From Diabrotica undecimpunctata (taxonomy: Eukaryota > Arthropoda > Insecta > Coleoptera > Chrysomelidae): a DNA stretch of 64,000 bases. Shown here piece by piece: positions 36,725 to 48,109 of the stretch. The stretch spans positions 13,321,883 to 13,385,882 of the forward strand of contig NC_092808.1 in NCBI RefSeq assembly GCF_040954645.1, read 5' to 3'. A program made the position numbers and the translations under genes. The notes below the pieces were generated by a model. That model had not been told where the DNA came from. It saw only the letters and a program-made list of their open reading frames with translations, and did not search any database. Positions within the stretch are counted from its first letter, which is position 1. Each line of letters opens with the position of its first letter.

Positions 36725-36960
36725 ACATAATGACGGTATTAGATTTTTGTTTTAATACAGGGCAGCGACAACCGCTTATACGTATTTCGACCTCTTTAGG
36801 TCTCGTCAGAACGGTATAGCCACTGTCTAGGACGGGAGAGATTTTTGTTTTGGTTCAGAGCAGTGGCTATACCGTTCTGACGAGACCTAAAGAGGTCGAA
36901 ATACGTATAAGCGGTTCTCGCTGCCCTGTATCAAAACAAAAATCTAATACCGTCATTATG
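36725..36960. repeat. near-perfect 236-bp palindrome in Wnt intron
   Basis: The left arm starts cataatgacggtattag and runs through gaccgagtt-less core cttatacgtatttcgacctc; the right arm is its reverse complement to ...ccgtcattatg. Arms are about 100 bp with few mismatches; the roughly 35-bp spacer includes gtctaggacgggagag. Looks like a foldback MITE. No ORF. Confidence 0.85.
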
Positions 36961-37039
36961 ACACCTATATATGTTATATGGTACTTTCTTATATCAATTA
37001 AAACAGTTATCAAACAATTAATTATAAAAAGTAACTTAC

Positions 37040-37302
37040 GTCTCATTTTTTTCACAATAATCCGGTGAGTCGTCCAAATAAACCAGATCAGTCCTGATGG
37101 GCTTCTTCAAATCCGGACTTACTGCCTTCAATTTTTTCCTACGCCTCTCGACAAATTTAACATGCGAGGCGCCCTCGTACCTTTGGAAGAGGCCCTCTGC
37201 GACTTTTCTGAAAGGAGGTAGTCGTCTCCAGCAGATCTGCATGCTGCAGGATCCGGAAACTCCATGACATTTGCAGGTGCGCTGCATTCTAGAGCGAACA
37301 CT
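37040..37302 (-). CDS. Wnt gene, coding exon with the acylation site
   Basis: TCTAG acceptor; donor GTAAGT after 37040. It reads SVRSRMQRTCKCHGVSGSC, then CWRRLPPFRKVAEGLFQRY and DLVYLDDSPDYCEKNE. CHGVSGSC is the Wnt motif whose serine is palmitoleoylated by Porcupine, needed for secretion and Frizzled binding. The RRRKK insert before SPDLKKP is basic. The 263 nt run phase 0 to phase 2, as required by the flanking exons. Confidence 0.96.
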
Positions 37303-37626
37303 CTAGAAAAATATAAAGCTTTGTTTAAATGATGTCTGCGACTTTCTTTATTTACACAATACATATGCAACACAGAATACACACATAATCTTCGTTAAAC
37401 ATACATAATACAAACAAATAAGACACTAAAACACACAAAACAGTCAGAATTTGATATTCCGAGGGTAAAAACACGATACTCAGATTTTTTGTCAACCAAA
37501 AGAAGGCATTGCCTACAACATCGAGACAAAGTAAGTCAACAGTCAGTTTTGAAAAACAAAATAACAAACAAACTTAACAACTGGTTGGTTGGTTATACTT
37601 TTTGCACAAATTTTTAAAAGTCTTTC

Positions 37627-37717
37627 TTGAAAACAATTTCTAGAGTAGAAATCGAAACGTCAAACATTGTTTGAAAATGTAATTTTCATTACAATCAATT
37701 GTGGCTTATCCTTCCAA
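37627..37717. repeat. half copy of the foldback found at 42915-43120
   Basis: Contains gaaatcgaaacgtcaa and caattgtggcttatcc, matching one arm of the foldback at 42915-43120 (gaaattgaaacgtcaa ... taattgtggcttattcc). It directly abuts the 5' end of the next LINE. Confidence 0.6.
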
Positions 37718-39976
37718 ATGGAAGGAATCCATTATATTCTCTATAAAAAAAGCAGCTACCTTCCCAACTCTCCAAACTCGTTTAGGCCAATCTCTCTAAC
37801 ATGTACCCTTTGCAAATTATGGGAAAAATGAGCAACAAGCGATTAATCTGGTATCTAGAAAAAACAATATCCTTAACCCTGCTTAATCAGGTTTGACACG
37901 TAATCGAAGCACCACTGATAATTTAGTGATCCTGCAAACAGATATAGCAAATGCTATGGCCTCCAAGCAAGATGCAACATGTAAGGTGGTTATTCTTAAA
38001 AAACTGGTAGAAAATAATCTTACGGGCAACATATTATGCTTTATAAATAACTGTTTAAATAATAGAAATTTCAGAATCACAGTTAACGGAGTATTCTCCG
38101 ACAACTAAGTCACTGAAAATGGTGTAACCCAAGGTTCCACTTTGAGTTCTACCCTTTTTCTACTAGCCATCAATGACATTTGCTCTCATATAAAATCTCC
38201 CGTTAAATTTGCCCTATACGCAGACGACCTTATTGTATACTGCCAAGGAAGATCCACAACTGCAACCTCATCTTTATTACAAAATTCTGTCCCTTAGTAC
38301 ATGGTCCTAGAAAACTGGCTTCAGGTTCTTTTCCAATAAATCCAAAATAATTAAATTTACCAGGAGATGCAACAGCAGCGTAGAAATACCCAAAATAACA
38401 CTAAACGGAGTAAATTTAGAGTTAATTGATCATTACAAGTTTTTAGGACTAACTGTCGATAACAAACTCGCCTGGCGTCGTCATATCGATGAAATAAAAG
38501 CAACTGTTTAAGCAGAACGAATTTGTTAAAGACATTGTCCCACCATCAATGGGGTGCCGATGAAAGTGTACTACACAAAATATATCGAGCTATAATTCGA
38601 TCCAAATTAGACTATGGTTGTATAGTTTACTTGCCCGCATCGAATAATTTATTACAATCATTAAATTCTGTTCACAACACCGCTCTCCGAATTTGCTTAG
38701 GAGCATTTCGATCCAGTTCCACTGAAAGTCTCTATTGTGAATCAAATAAACTCCCACTTTACCTTCGGAGGCAGTAAATTCTCCTATCTTATGCTAGCAG
38801 AATTTCATCGAATCCGACTAACTCTGTATTTAATCTTCTGACTTCGCCAAGACCTGGACTCGTAAACTCGCCCATATGTATACCTTCAATCCCACAGATC
38901 CTACAACCCTTGTGTCAAGACACAAAATTATCTCAAATACTTGCATCTATAAAATCAGAATCCCCGCTATGATCTAGAACACGTACTTTTATAAACACTT
39001 CCCTCTGTAAATTTAATAAGCAAGAAACAAATAATATCATTTTGTGACAAGCTTTTAAGGATATTGTGAATACATCCCACTATGATAAGGTACTTTATAC
39101 CGATGCATCCCGAAACGCAGTTGGAGTAGGCTGTTCTGTCACAACAATTGATACAGTATTAGGACAATACCGAATATCCAATGAATGTAGCGTGTTATCA
39201 GGAGAACTCTTTAGTATTTCAAAAGCTCTCAAGAGTTCCCTTTTGAGAATCATCAAAGTGTAGCTCTGTGCAACGATTCCTTATCCGCAATTCATTCGTT
39301 AGAAAATATTTACAATCAACATCACCTAGTGCAAAAAATACCAGAATCAATCCATTTTTACACTTCCTGAGGGACTTCAATCACAATAATATGTGCCTTG
39401 CGGCATCCAAGGAAATGAGATGGCTGACAGCACTGCAAAAGAAGCATCTACATTCAACTTACCCGTCTACAACATACAGCTCCAAGAAGATATAAAATCA
39501 AAATTCAAAAGGAATATCCAAGGCAAGTGGCAGGAACTTTGGATCACCAAAAACACAAAATTCAGAGAAATATAACCTAATGTTAACAGCTATTTATCCC
39601 TAGCATGTATGAAGAGAAAAGAGAAGATAGCAATACGAAGATTGACGATAGGATACACACGTTTGACACACGGTCACCTTACGTTTTCTACAGACCAACA
39701 CTTATGCTCCCACTGCAACGACATTCCTATTACCATCAAGCACATCTTCACAGAATGTTAACACTACCAGGCCACTCGCATTGCCAATAATATAATTTCC
39801 ACATTTTAAAAGAATTTCTGAACTGTTCAAGCCGACTCAAGAACCTAATAGACTTCTTAAAAACTACACAATTGTTTAACAAAATATAATTTACTCTGTA
39901 GGTACTATTGTAAACTTTTGCTCCCGTGTCAATGACCCAAGATGTCGAGACACGTTAATTCGAAATAAAAAAAAAT
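37718..39976 (+). mobile_element. Jockey/I-type LINE with RNase H, decayed, in Wnt intron
   Basis: RT remnants: RNRSTTDNLVILQTDIANAM, GVTQGSTLSSTLFLLAIND and FALYADDLIVYC, then LDYGCIVYLPASN and ALRICLGAFRSSS. An RNase H domain follows: LYTDASRNAVGVGCSV, ECSVLSGELFSISKAL and HxGIQGNEMADSTAKEA. A C-terminal Cys/His block (LCSHCN ... IKHIFTEC) is followed by a poly(A)-like tail (aaataaaaaaaaa, to 39976). Many stops and frameshifts. Orientation is opposite to the Wnt gene. Confidence 0.88.
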
Positions 39977-40054
39977 GTGACTTAACCCCATATAAGATGA
40001 TTTAAAATTGCTTATAATAATGTTTTATGACAGTTTATTGACATTAATACTTAC

Positions 40055-40323
40055 ACGTCTGCCCGCCTCATTATTGTGCAAATTCATAAGTCCCAAAGCA
40101 GTGTTGGGATCTTCTCGTATATCCAAAAACTGTTTACTGAAGTTTTCACCGTATCGGATGTCGTCTGAACAACCTCCCCATTTGAATTTCTGCGTTTTTC
40201 GTTTCTTTATTTTATTATCACAAGAACAGTATTCAGCTAGTTCACCTTTCGAACATGCTCTGGTAACAGCATAAGCGACACTTGCTGCTGAAATCGCTGA
40301 TAGGTATGCTGCTTCTCTGCTTC
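40055..40323 (-). CDS. Wnt gene, coding exon (SREAA ... NEAGRR)
   Basis: TTTTAG acceptor, donor GTAAGT. It reads SREAAYLSAISAASVAYAV, then TRACSKGELAEYCSCDNK, KWGGCSDDIRYGENFSKQFL and LMNLHNNEAGRR. All are core Wnt signatures (RACSxGxL, WGGCSD, LHNNxAGR). The 269 nt run from phase 1 to phase 0. The wording CSCD and FSKQFLD, together with FVWCC in the last exon, recalls Wnt16 more than Wnt1/5/6/7, but I cannot fix the subfamily. Confidence 0.96.
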
Positions 40324-41032
40324 CTAAAATGTAACAATTAGTTTGGTATAAAATTTTGTAACTTATGAAAACATGACTCAGATTTTGGGACATTAAACAT
40401 CTAATATTCACATTAAACAGTATATACAATATTTGATGAAGTGAAAAAAATACAAAAACAACGAAATAAAATACTAACTGGATCTCCCTTAACAATGAAT
40501 CTAACTAATGAAACTATAAATGTCAATATAATTAAAGCTATCAAAGAAGTGAAAAAACAACACTGTAAACAACATAACGAAAACCAGAAGCTCTAAAAAT
40601 ATGATATCATTACGAAGAGAAATGTTAAAGCAACGATAGAAGCTGTGAAGACCTGAAACATTTGTACAAAAGAATATCTAATGAAATCAGGAAAGATGTT
40701 AAAAAATTCTGTAGAAGAAAATAAAAAAAGCTGTAGAAGAAAATAAAAATATGAAGGTGTCGCGGAGAAAGCTGTCAAACGAAAAGAAAGAAATTTTTAA
40801 ACTTTAAACTTTAAACAGATATAACTCAAGGAGAAATCAGAAACTCGTTACGAGAAGTGAAAAATAACAAAGCTTCAGGCGAAGACGGCGCCTGGACGTA
40901 CTGGTAGAGGCTGTAAAACTTGAAGAAGAGACACTATTAAAACGAATTAAAGACGTATTTAATTTATGTTTCGAAAATGTAATAATCCATAACCAAGATG
41001 GGGATACCATTTCGCCAAAACTTTTTATAACT

Positions 41033-42153
41033 TCTTCTTCTTCTTGATGTGCCTATCCGTTACGAATGTTGGCGATCATCATGGCAATCTTTATCTTATC
41101 TGCAGCAGCGCGGTTGTTGTATTGAACCAGATTCTGAGGTTCTTTAACCAAGATGTTCTTCTTCTTCCTGGACCTCGTTTTCCAAATATTTTTCCTTGCA
41201 GGATGGCTTGAAGGAGAGTAATATACTAGTGTAATACTAGAGTAATATAATATAATATGTCCGAAGAACTGTAACTTTCGAGATTTGATGGTGGTCAGTA
41301 CTTCTCGATTCTTATTCATTCTTCTGAGGACCTCCTCATTTGTGACTCAGTCAGTCTACGGGATCTTAAGCATTCTCCGATATAGCCACATCTCAAATGC
41401 TTCCAGTTTTCGGCACATATCTTCGTTTAAGGTCCACGATTCAACACCATAAAAAAGGACAGAAAAGACGTAGCATCGCAGCACTCTTACTTTTGTATCA
41501 AGAGAGAGGTTGTGACTCTTGAAGAAGACCCCCATCCGATTGAAGGTGGATCTAGCTTTTCCGATGCGTGCTCTAATCTCCTGGTTGTTGGTCCATTCTT
41601 CATTTATTATGGTGCCGAGGTAGTTGTAGTGCGTGACTCTTTCTACAGGGGATTGGTTGACGTAGAGTTGACCTTCTGTTATTCTTTTCTTGCTAATTAT
41701 CATAAGCTTTGTCTTCTTAACGTTTATATTGAGTCCATATTGTTGACTGTTATACGTGATTTTGTTCATAAGAACTTGTAGGTCTTCTAAGTTGTCAGTA
41801 AATACTATGGTGTCATCTGCATATCTGATGTTGTTTAGCCGGCAACCATTTAGTAGAATACCTTTTTCAGTTTCGTGCAAAGCTTCGATAAATATTCTTT
41901 CAGAGTACAGATTGAAGATTAGAGGAGATAAAATACAGCCTTGCCTCACTCCATGCATGATTTTCACATAGTCAGTGTGTTCACCTTCAACTCTGAGATT
42001 TACTGTCTGATTCTAGTAAAAATATTTCTAATTATTTTTAGATCTTGGTTGTTAATTCCTAGTTCTTTTAGTATTTGCATCATCTTGGCATGCTGTACTC
42101 GATCAAACGCTTTCTCGTAATCAACCAGACATGCATATACGTCGCAGTTCACG
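41033..42153 (-). mobile_element. LINE inserted in the RTE element
   Basis: Minus-strand RT: MHGVRQGCILSPLIFNLYSE, IRYADDTIVFTDN, YNYLGTIINEEWTNNQEI, YGVESWTLNEDMCRKLEAF and EMWLYRRMLKIP, then a broken C-terminus ending in (GAA)n at its 3' end (41033). 5'-truncated in the palm (FDRVQHAKMMQIL near 42110). The target duplication ttttataact is exact at 41023-41032 and 42154-42163. Close relative of the LINE at 33055 and of the copy at 48660-49157. Confidence 0.9.
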
Positions 42154-42914
42154 TTTTATAACTGTCCTTGAATAATTGAATACGCAATAAAATCACTGTC
42201 TTTTGAGGATTAACATCGTCGGTACAAGGTCAACTCACCTTAGATCCGCAGATGACACTATTCTTATCACAGACAACATTTCTGACGCAAAACAGATGCT
42301 TGAGGAATTGTTACAGGTCTCATTGGAAGTTGATCTCCGAATAAATGCAAGCAACACTCAAATAATGACAAATCTAGTGCTTGCACAAAACATCAGACTA
42401 GGCGACATAGACATAAAACAAACACATGTGTACAAATACCTTGGACCAGAAATAAAAAATAAAGAAAAGAACCAAACTCATTGGATAGAGCGTAGAATAG
42501 GTTTGGATTTGTGTGCTTTTGAAAAATTACAGTAGAATTTTAAGAGGAATATACGCATATGCCTGAAGAGAAAACTATAATATAAACGCATGTTACCGGT
42601 AATGACATACGAGCATTATCATCAAACATTAACAATACAAAAAAGGTGGCAGAAAATATAAGAGTAGCCCAAAGAGCCATGGAAAGAGTTACGCTTGGAA
42701 TCACTAAAAGAGGCAGAATACCCAATAACACCATCAGACAAAGAACGGAAAGGGCACAGACATACCAAAACATGTAACTACAATGAAATAGAGATGAGCA
42801 GATCATGTGACGAGAACGAGAGATGGACTATAAGAATATTAGAATAGCAACCACGAGCAGACAAACGTAGCAAACTTCCACCACTGACGCGTTGAAGCGA
42901 TGACGTATAAAGAT

Positions 42915-43120
42915 GGAATGAGCCACAATTAAAGGTTAAAATACGTTTATTGACGTTTCAATTTCCACTTCGGAAATCGTTCTCAAAATACAAACATTAG
43001 TTTGTATTTTGAGAATATCTCAAAATAAAAACACTAATGTTTGTATTTTGAGAACGATTTCCGAAGTGGAAATTGAAACGTCAATAAACGTATTTTAACC
43101 TTTAATTGTGGCTTATTCCC
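42915..43120. repeat. foldback MITE (beetle-type 'gacgtttcaatttccacttc')
   Basis: Inverted arms gaatgagccacaattaaagg ... gacgtttcaatttccacttc ... gaacgatttccgaagtgg ... gtggcttattcc. Each arm is about 95 bp. Near the centre, short inverted copies of acaaacattagtttgt lie close together. It interrupts the decayed end of the RTE element. Confidence 0.85.
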
Positions 43121-43445
43121 ATTTAAATAGTAATTAATTTAAAATGTCACAAGAAAATAGCTTCAGAACAATATTAAAAAGACGTATAAAGAATTGATGG
43201 GAACTGGATGATGACAGCCCAGAGTCGAGAGACATGGAGGAGTTTGGAGTAGACCTATGTTCAACAATAAATAGTAACAGCTACATAATGATGATGATAA
43301 ATAAGGTAATCTAGTTAAATACATTTGTATATAGGTAGATTATGCTGAGTATACCTGGTAAAAATGTATACAACTAATACACTGGAATGAATAACATTTA
43401 CCATGCCATGATCAAAAGTTAAGGTAATTATTTAAATTCACTTAC

Positions 43446-43566
43446 TGATTGTAGCAACATTTCCAAACGTATTGTTTTTTTCTATGAATGTGGTACAGTT
43501 CCATCGACTGTACGAGAATATATTTTGACATTCTTCTATAGCCAGTCGAGCACTATTCCCTAAAAT
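43446..43566 (-). CDS. Wnt gene, coding exon (ARLAIEECQ)
   Basis: Not an ATG-initiated frame, so easily missed. The acceptor TTTTTAG at 43567 gives ILGNSARLAIEECQNIFSYS, then RWNCTTF and NTFGNVATI before a GTAAGT donor. A-x-x-AIEECQ and RWNC are the N-terminal Wnt hallmarks. The 121 nt run phase 0 to phase 1, joining exactly to the exons at 47158 and 40323. An alternative acceptor 7 nt downstream would break the frame. Confidence 0.93.
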
Positions 43567-43629
43567 CTAAAAAGATTCTTATTAGTATATTTACTTAGTT
43601 TATTTTTGTAAAAATATAAAGATTTACAT

Positions 43630-43700
43630 CGGATGAATTCTCAGTGAATAAAGATTTGAGACAGGGATGTTGTATATCGCCGAATGTTTAATCACAAATT
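43630..43700 (+). mobile_element. tiny RT fragment
   Basis: Encodes GEFSVNKDLRQGCCISPN, the LINE RT motif before the palm, only about 70 bp. Confidence 0.4.
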
Positions 43701-44189
43701 AAATTTGTAATCACTTAATTTGTAATCTCCCATTTATCTTAATGTACCAAATAATGTAGAGTATGTTTCAACTGTAGTGACGGAAATTTCTAGGAACGGT
43801 AAAGCCTCACCAAACAAAGCAGTGTGGTTCCAAAAAATACTTATGATTTAAATCAAATTGTTAAAGATAGATACACACAATTTATTAAACAATGATATTA
43901 GATTATATTTTTGGCAATATTGTACTACATTTTAATACATATTATTATAATATATCACATACATATTTATATTGTCTGTATGTGAAACCATAGATACGTA
44001 TTACAGATTACAGTATTAATAAATATTAATCACAAAGATTGTTTTAACTTTAAAACCTTTATTATTTATATTATTACTCATTTAAACGTCACAAAGTTAA
44101 ATAGAAGAATATTCGAAATGATTGTAATATAGTAAAAAAATAATACATACATACAGGACAGTTTGGAAAACTTATATTCACATAGGTTA
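43701..44189. other. no gene recognised (Wnt intron)
   Basis: AT-rich intronic DNA without a recognisable element. Confidence 0.5.
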
Positions 44190-46070
44190 CATAGGTATAG
44201 TTTATTTCACGAAAAATGGTTGAGTGCTTAATGATTGCAATAAAACCCGACCGCAAGTACCCCAGCTTAGTCAACATTAGTTGAGCAGGTAAGTATTCAG
44301 GTAAAATTGAAGCTACTGTGGAGTGTCGTTATTTTGTTTGTATAATAAATTCCTGGTAATATAAAAACGATTAAAAAATCGTATAAAATTATAAAAACGA
44401 TTAGAATACATTTTAATTCATAAAGTTGTAAACATTTTAACAGTGAGTTTCACTATCAATGGTTGATCTTTTAATGACCACAATAAATTTGTAAGTATTT
44501 CCTGGAATAATTATACAGGTTCCCTCTATTCTGTATAATTTGTAAAAGTATATAAAACCGATGAGAAATTTTTAAATATACATTTTGTTTCATTTAGTTG
44601 AAAGTGTTACAAGTGTTACCAGTGTTATACCCATTTATACCTATAAAACAGCATTATGTGGCATCCATGGAAAAACATTGATGGTGCTTCTTCCAGTGTT
44701 CCAGCAAAGAAAAAGCATTTATCTGCTGACGCTAGAGAAATCGTAAAAACCATATATAGTTCTTTATTTACAAGAGGACTTACTGCTAATACTGCTGCCA
44801 GTGAAATATCTGATTTAACGAAAATACCTCTAACCACAGTGAAAAGAATTACATCAAATCCCATTACGTCAAGAAGGAAGCGTAAGGATGCCGGTTCTAC
44901 CAAATGTATTGACGAAAGTGATAAGGACGTAATAAGACAAAAAATTTACACAATGTACGAAGAGCAACGGATACCTACATTAGATGCTTTAAAACAACGG
45001 CTTACTAATGATGATACACAAATAAACTGTAGCCGCATTAGTCTTTGGAGGATTTTGTCGTCTAAAATGGGCTTTAGATATCGTACAATTGACAAAAGGC
45101 AAGTGCTTATGGAGTCCCATCGTTTACAAAAGTGGCGTACTGAATATATAACTTCCATAAGAAAGTACCGTACAGAAGATCGACCAATAATTTATCTGGA
45201 CGAGACATGGTTTGACACTCATGAAACACCATCCAAAGATGGTCCGATTCTTCCAACAGGTGTCAAACAAAAGCTCCATCAAACAAAGGGAAAAGAATAA
45301 CAATTTTACATGCCGGATCAGAAAATGGTTGGGTCCCAAATGCCTTATGGCCTTCTGCAAAGAACATTAAAGACTTCTGCGTGGACTACCATGAGGATAC
45401 AACGGCAGAGCTTTTTGAGCAATGGTTTAAGAATTGTCATATACCTAACCTTCCTCAAAATAGTGTGATAGTAATTGTTATTAATCTTGAAGAGGATAGC
45501 GACAGCGAAACAGAATTAGGTATTTAGGAATTCATAAATATATTTTGGTTATTTTGGGTATTTTTTTTTGTAAATATTAACTTGTATATATTTTTCAATT
45601 CATCTATTTTTTGTACATTATGTATTCGTTTGTATGTATATACTGTAAATAGAACTTTTATTACTCTACATTTTTAACGATATCCGATTAGGAAGAGCAA
45701 AAACTTTTAAACACGCCAGTTTTTTGCTGACAGTCCTAAGCCTGTAAAACGTGTGAAGGAAAGTACCTTTCTGAATTTAGATCCATATACTACAATTATT
45801 CACGTAGAACAAAAAAACTACTTTCTTCATGTTAAAAATTGTTCAATTATCAAGTATATTCACTTGAACAACCTGAAAATACCATATGAAATAATTTAAT
45901 AAATTTTTATAATCGTGTATTACACAGCTACCAATGAAATATATTAAATAACAAACTTTCTAAAGTGCGACCCTGTGTACTTCGGTAGTTTATTGAGAGA
46001 CTCTTGTATACACAATAGGATCAACTCAGGTAACCATTAAGCACTCAACCATTTTTCGTGAAACAAACTA
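44190..46070 (+). mobile_element. IS630/Tc1-like (DDE_3) element between inverted repeats, C-terminus deleted
   Basis: Inverted repeats of about 40 bp (tatagttt-tttcacgaaaaatggttgag at the left, its complement ending gaaacaaactata at the right). Between them an open frame at 44656-45300 encodes an HTH region and a DDE start: SRISLWRILSSKMGFRY and RPIIYLDETWFDTHETP. After a frameshift at about 45290 it continues ITILHAGSENGWVPNALWPS and FKNCHIPNLPQNSVIVI, then jumps to an acidic tail (NLEEDSDSETELG), losing the second Asp and Glu. The direction in which the repeats mark the element ends is uncertain. Confidence 0.7.
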
Positions 46071-46093
46071 TACATCGTAAATGTTAAATTATA

Positions 46094-46610
46094 TTATTTA
46101 CTTTCATAATCAGATGCACGGTCGTCGTTACTAGAATCATTTAAATCAATCCTTAATTCTTCAGTAATTACATCTATGCGACGTTCACTTTCCAAATACT
46201 TATCTACAACCTTGACAACATGTTCACACACTTTCTTAAAGTTATCTACAGTGACTCTAGCAAATTCCTGTTCCACCAACACGTCTTCTAACGTAAAATA
46301 AACGTTTTGTTTTGCAACTTCACTTTTTATTTGCAGCCAAACCATTTCTATAGGGTTCAAGTCTGGATGATATGGCGGCAGTTTTAAAAAAACATGTCCA
46401 CATTCTTGCAGCACTTTGTCAAATTTATATTGAATATGATCTTGTTTGTGTCGTTTGATGATTTCATACAATTGCGGTTTTAACATTGACGTTACAAATG
46501 GTAAATTTTTTTCTGTCAACCAAGATATCATATCCATTTTTTTAGAATTACTGGTGGGTGTTACCAATAAATAATTTTCTACACGACTAAGACTTATTTC
46601 ACATCGTCGA
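46094..46610 (-). mobile_element. C-terminal half of the same transposase type, opposite strand
   Basis: Minus-strand open frame: VTPTSNSKKMDMISWLTEKN, LKPQLYEIIKRHK, LKLPPYHPDLNPIEMVWLQI and an acidic tail. Here DLNPIEMVW keeps the catalytic Glu that the plus-strand neighbour has lost. It ends just outside the right inverted repeat of that neighbour. A separate 5'-truncated copy or an inverted piece of one element. Confidence 0.75.
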
Positions 46611-47157
46611 TCGAGAAGTTTGGATAGAGTGAAATCGAATTTATATTCGAATTTGTATTATATTTAAGTTTATACACCTACGTTGGTCAAAATCTATGTG
46701 ATAGCAGCTTTAAAACAGTGGAAACGAAACATTCCCAAATAATGAGAATAGAACTCTAAAACACAACTGTAGGTATATATGTTATGTATGATATATTTGC
46801 CGTGAACAAGCACTTATATCAATTGATAAGAAGGATATTATTCGTAAGTCTAAGAGTACGAAATCTGGGCTTTAAGAGTCTACATCCAAAAGTCCAAATA
46901 TCTCTGTATTGGCAATGAATTTAGTGATCGAACATTGAACAAGTGACCACTCGAGTGTTATATATTGATTTTCCAAAATTTCCTAGACGTGAAAACCTGG
47001 AGAAGATCGGCGCAGGGCCGGCAAAGTTGGAGGCATAGTTGGGAGAAGAGAGAAAGAAGGCTCGATTTGGGCTGTAGTGTAATTGGAGAAAGAATCATCA
47101 TGATGTATTCCACAATATAAAACTCAACCAGAAGTAGAGAAAATGTATATAACTTAC
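46611..47157. other. no gene recognised (Wnt intron)
   Basis: AT-rich intronic DNA; a short stretch near 46985-47060 (cctggagaagatcggcgcagg) is more GC-rich but unidentified. Confidence 0.4.
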
Positions 47158-47293
47158 CGGTAAAATTTTATCATATCTAGCACAGAGTTGCCGTTGAGGT
47201 TCCACAAAATAATCCAGTTTCATGCAACGATCTATATGCTCAGCCGTCGTTAACTCCACCGAGTTTGTCATAATATTCGAAAAACCAAGCTGC
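47158..47293 (-). CDS. Wnt gene, most 5' exon found
   Basis: Acceptor TTGTTGCAG (47294), donor GTAAGT after 47158. It reads QLGFSNIMTNSVELTTAEHI, then RCMKLDYFVEPQRQLCARYDKILP. The pattern C-x(10)-Q-R-x-LC followed by ILP is the N-terminal Wnt segment before the AIEEC block. It ends in phase 0, matching the exon at 43566. It begins with one base of a split codon, so at least one more exon, with the start and signal peptide, must lie upstream (right), but I could not find it in the window. Confidence 0.82.
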
Positions 47294-47699
47294 CTGCAAC
47301 AAAAAAATCGTTTGTAAACTAAATAAAACATCAAAAAGAAATACAAAGGATAAACATGTATTAGTATAATCGTATTATTATGTCGTTTATATCGACGTGA
47401 ATATGAACATGTAGTTCTCCTTATATAAGCCCGCTGAAGCAGCTTTTGATTTAGTAATAGGGAATTCTTTTTTAAGCGATATTAGTGCGTATTTAGTAAT
47501 GTAATTACAATTTGTGATATTTGTAACTAAGTGAGTTTTTTGAGGTAAAAAAACCACATTATGCTTCACTTAATCCCTAAACCCTAACCTAAACCCACAG
47601 AAAATCTAACAATATTATAAAAGGAAATATAGTGCATTTGATTCAATCTAAAATAGAAAAAGGAATACAGAAAAACGAACTAAAAAATAAAATAAACAT
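47294..47699. other. no gene recognised
   Basis: Probably upstream Wnt intron. AT-rich; contains a near-tandem 'ccctaaaccctaacctaaaccc' at 47574-47597, resembling a degenerate telomere-like motif but too short to interpret. Confidence 0.4.
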
Positions 47700-47965
47700 T
47701 TTCATCATTTGCTCCAAAGCTTAGGATTGGCCTTGACATGTTCAATTACATTTTTTCCATTCATTCCTGTTTCTAGCATTCACTCTCTCCAGTTTCTAGT
47801 TTCGAGGTCTCTCAGATCTTCCTATACTTGGTCCATATACCGTATTTTTGGCCGCCCCTTGATCGCTTTCTCACGTGTTGTATTGTTGGATTATGATTCT
47901 TGCTGGTACAGAGAGTTCTATGTGCTACACATGGCCCATCCATCTCGGTCTTTTAAAAATATATA
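47700..47965 (-). mobile_element. LINE 3' fragment
   Basis: The minus strand reads REKAIKGRPKIRYMDQV, then EDLRDLETRNWREC, the RT C-terminal tail of LINEs (GRPxxRW.D), with stops. Confidence 0.6.
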
Positions 47966-48109
47966 AAGCATGGCATATCGGAGAAGATCTAATAAAACAA
48001 TTAAAAAGCTCTCAAACATGAGGCGAAAATATCTGCAGCAAAAGCTGAAGTAGATAGACAAAAAACTGTACGACGACCAATGAAACCAAACACAAGATAT
48101 CTTCTTCTT

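Larger units (their letters stand above)
40590..43290 (+). mobile_element. RTE-type LINE in Wnt intron, internally deleted and interrupted
   Basis: Before the insertion: ITQGEIRNSLREVKNNKASG, then KRIKDVFNLCFENVIIHN fused to QDGDTISPKLF, so the first part of the RT is missing. After the insertion it continues TVLE, then STHLRSADDTILITDN and VYKYLGPEIKNKEKN, and a decayed C-terminus. Further interrupted by the foldback at 42915-43120. It ends near 43290 in ATGATGATGATAA, the usual RTE-type tail. Confidence 0.8.

Noticed and set aside
44925..45160. Minus-strand open frames opposite the IS630-like transposase
   Set aside because: Shadows of the plus-strand transposase frame.
35710..47293. Naming the Wnt gene as a definite subfamily
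   Set aside because: Remembered signatures conflict (parts recall Wnt16, others Wnt5, 7 or 10); a tree is needed, so no symbol is given.
47574..47597. Telomere-like CCCTAA run
   Set aside because: Only three or four imperfect units; insects usually use TTAGG, and nothing nearby supports an interstitial telomere.
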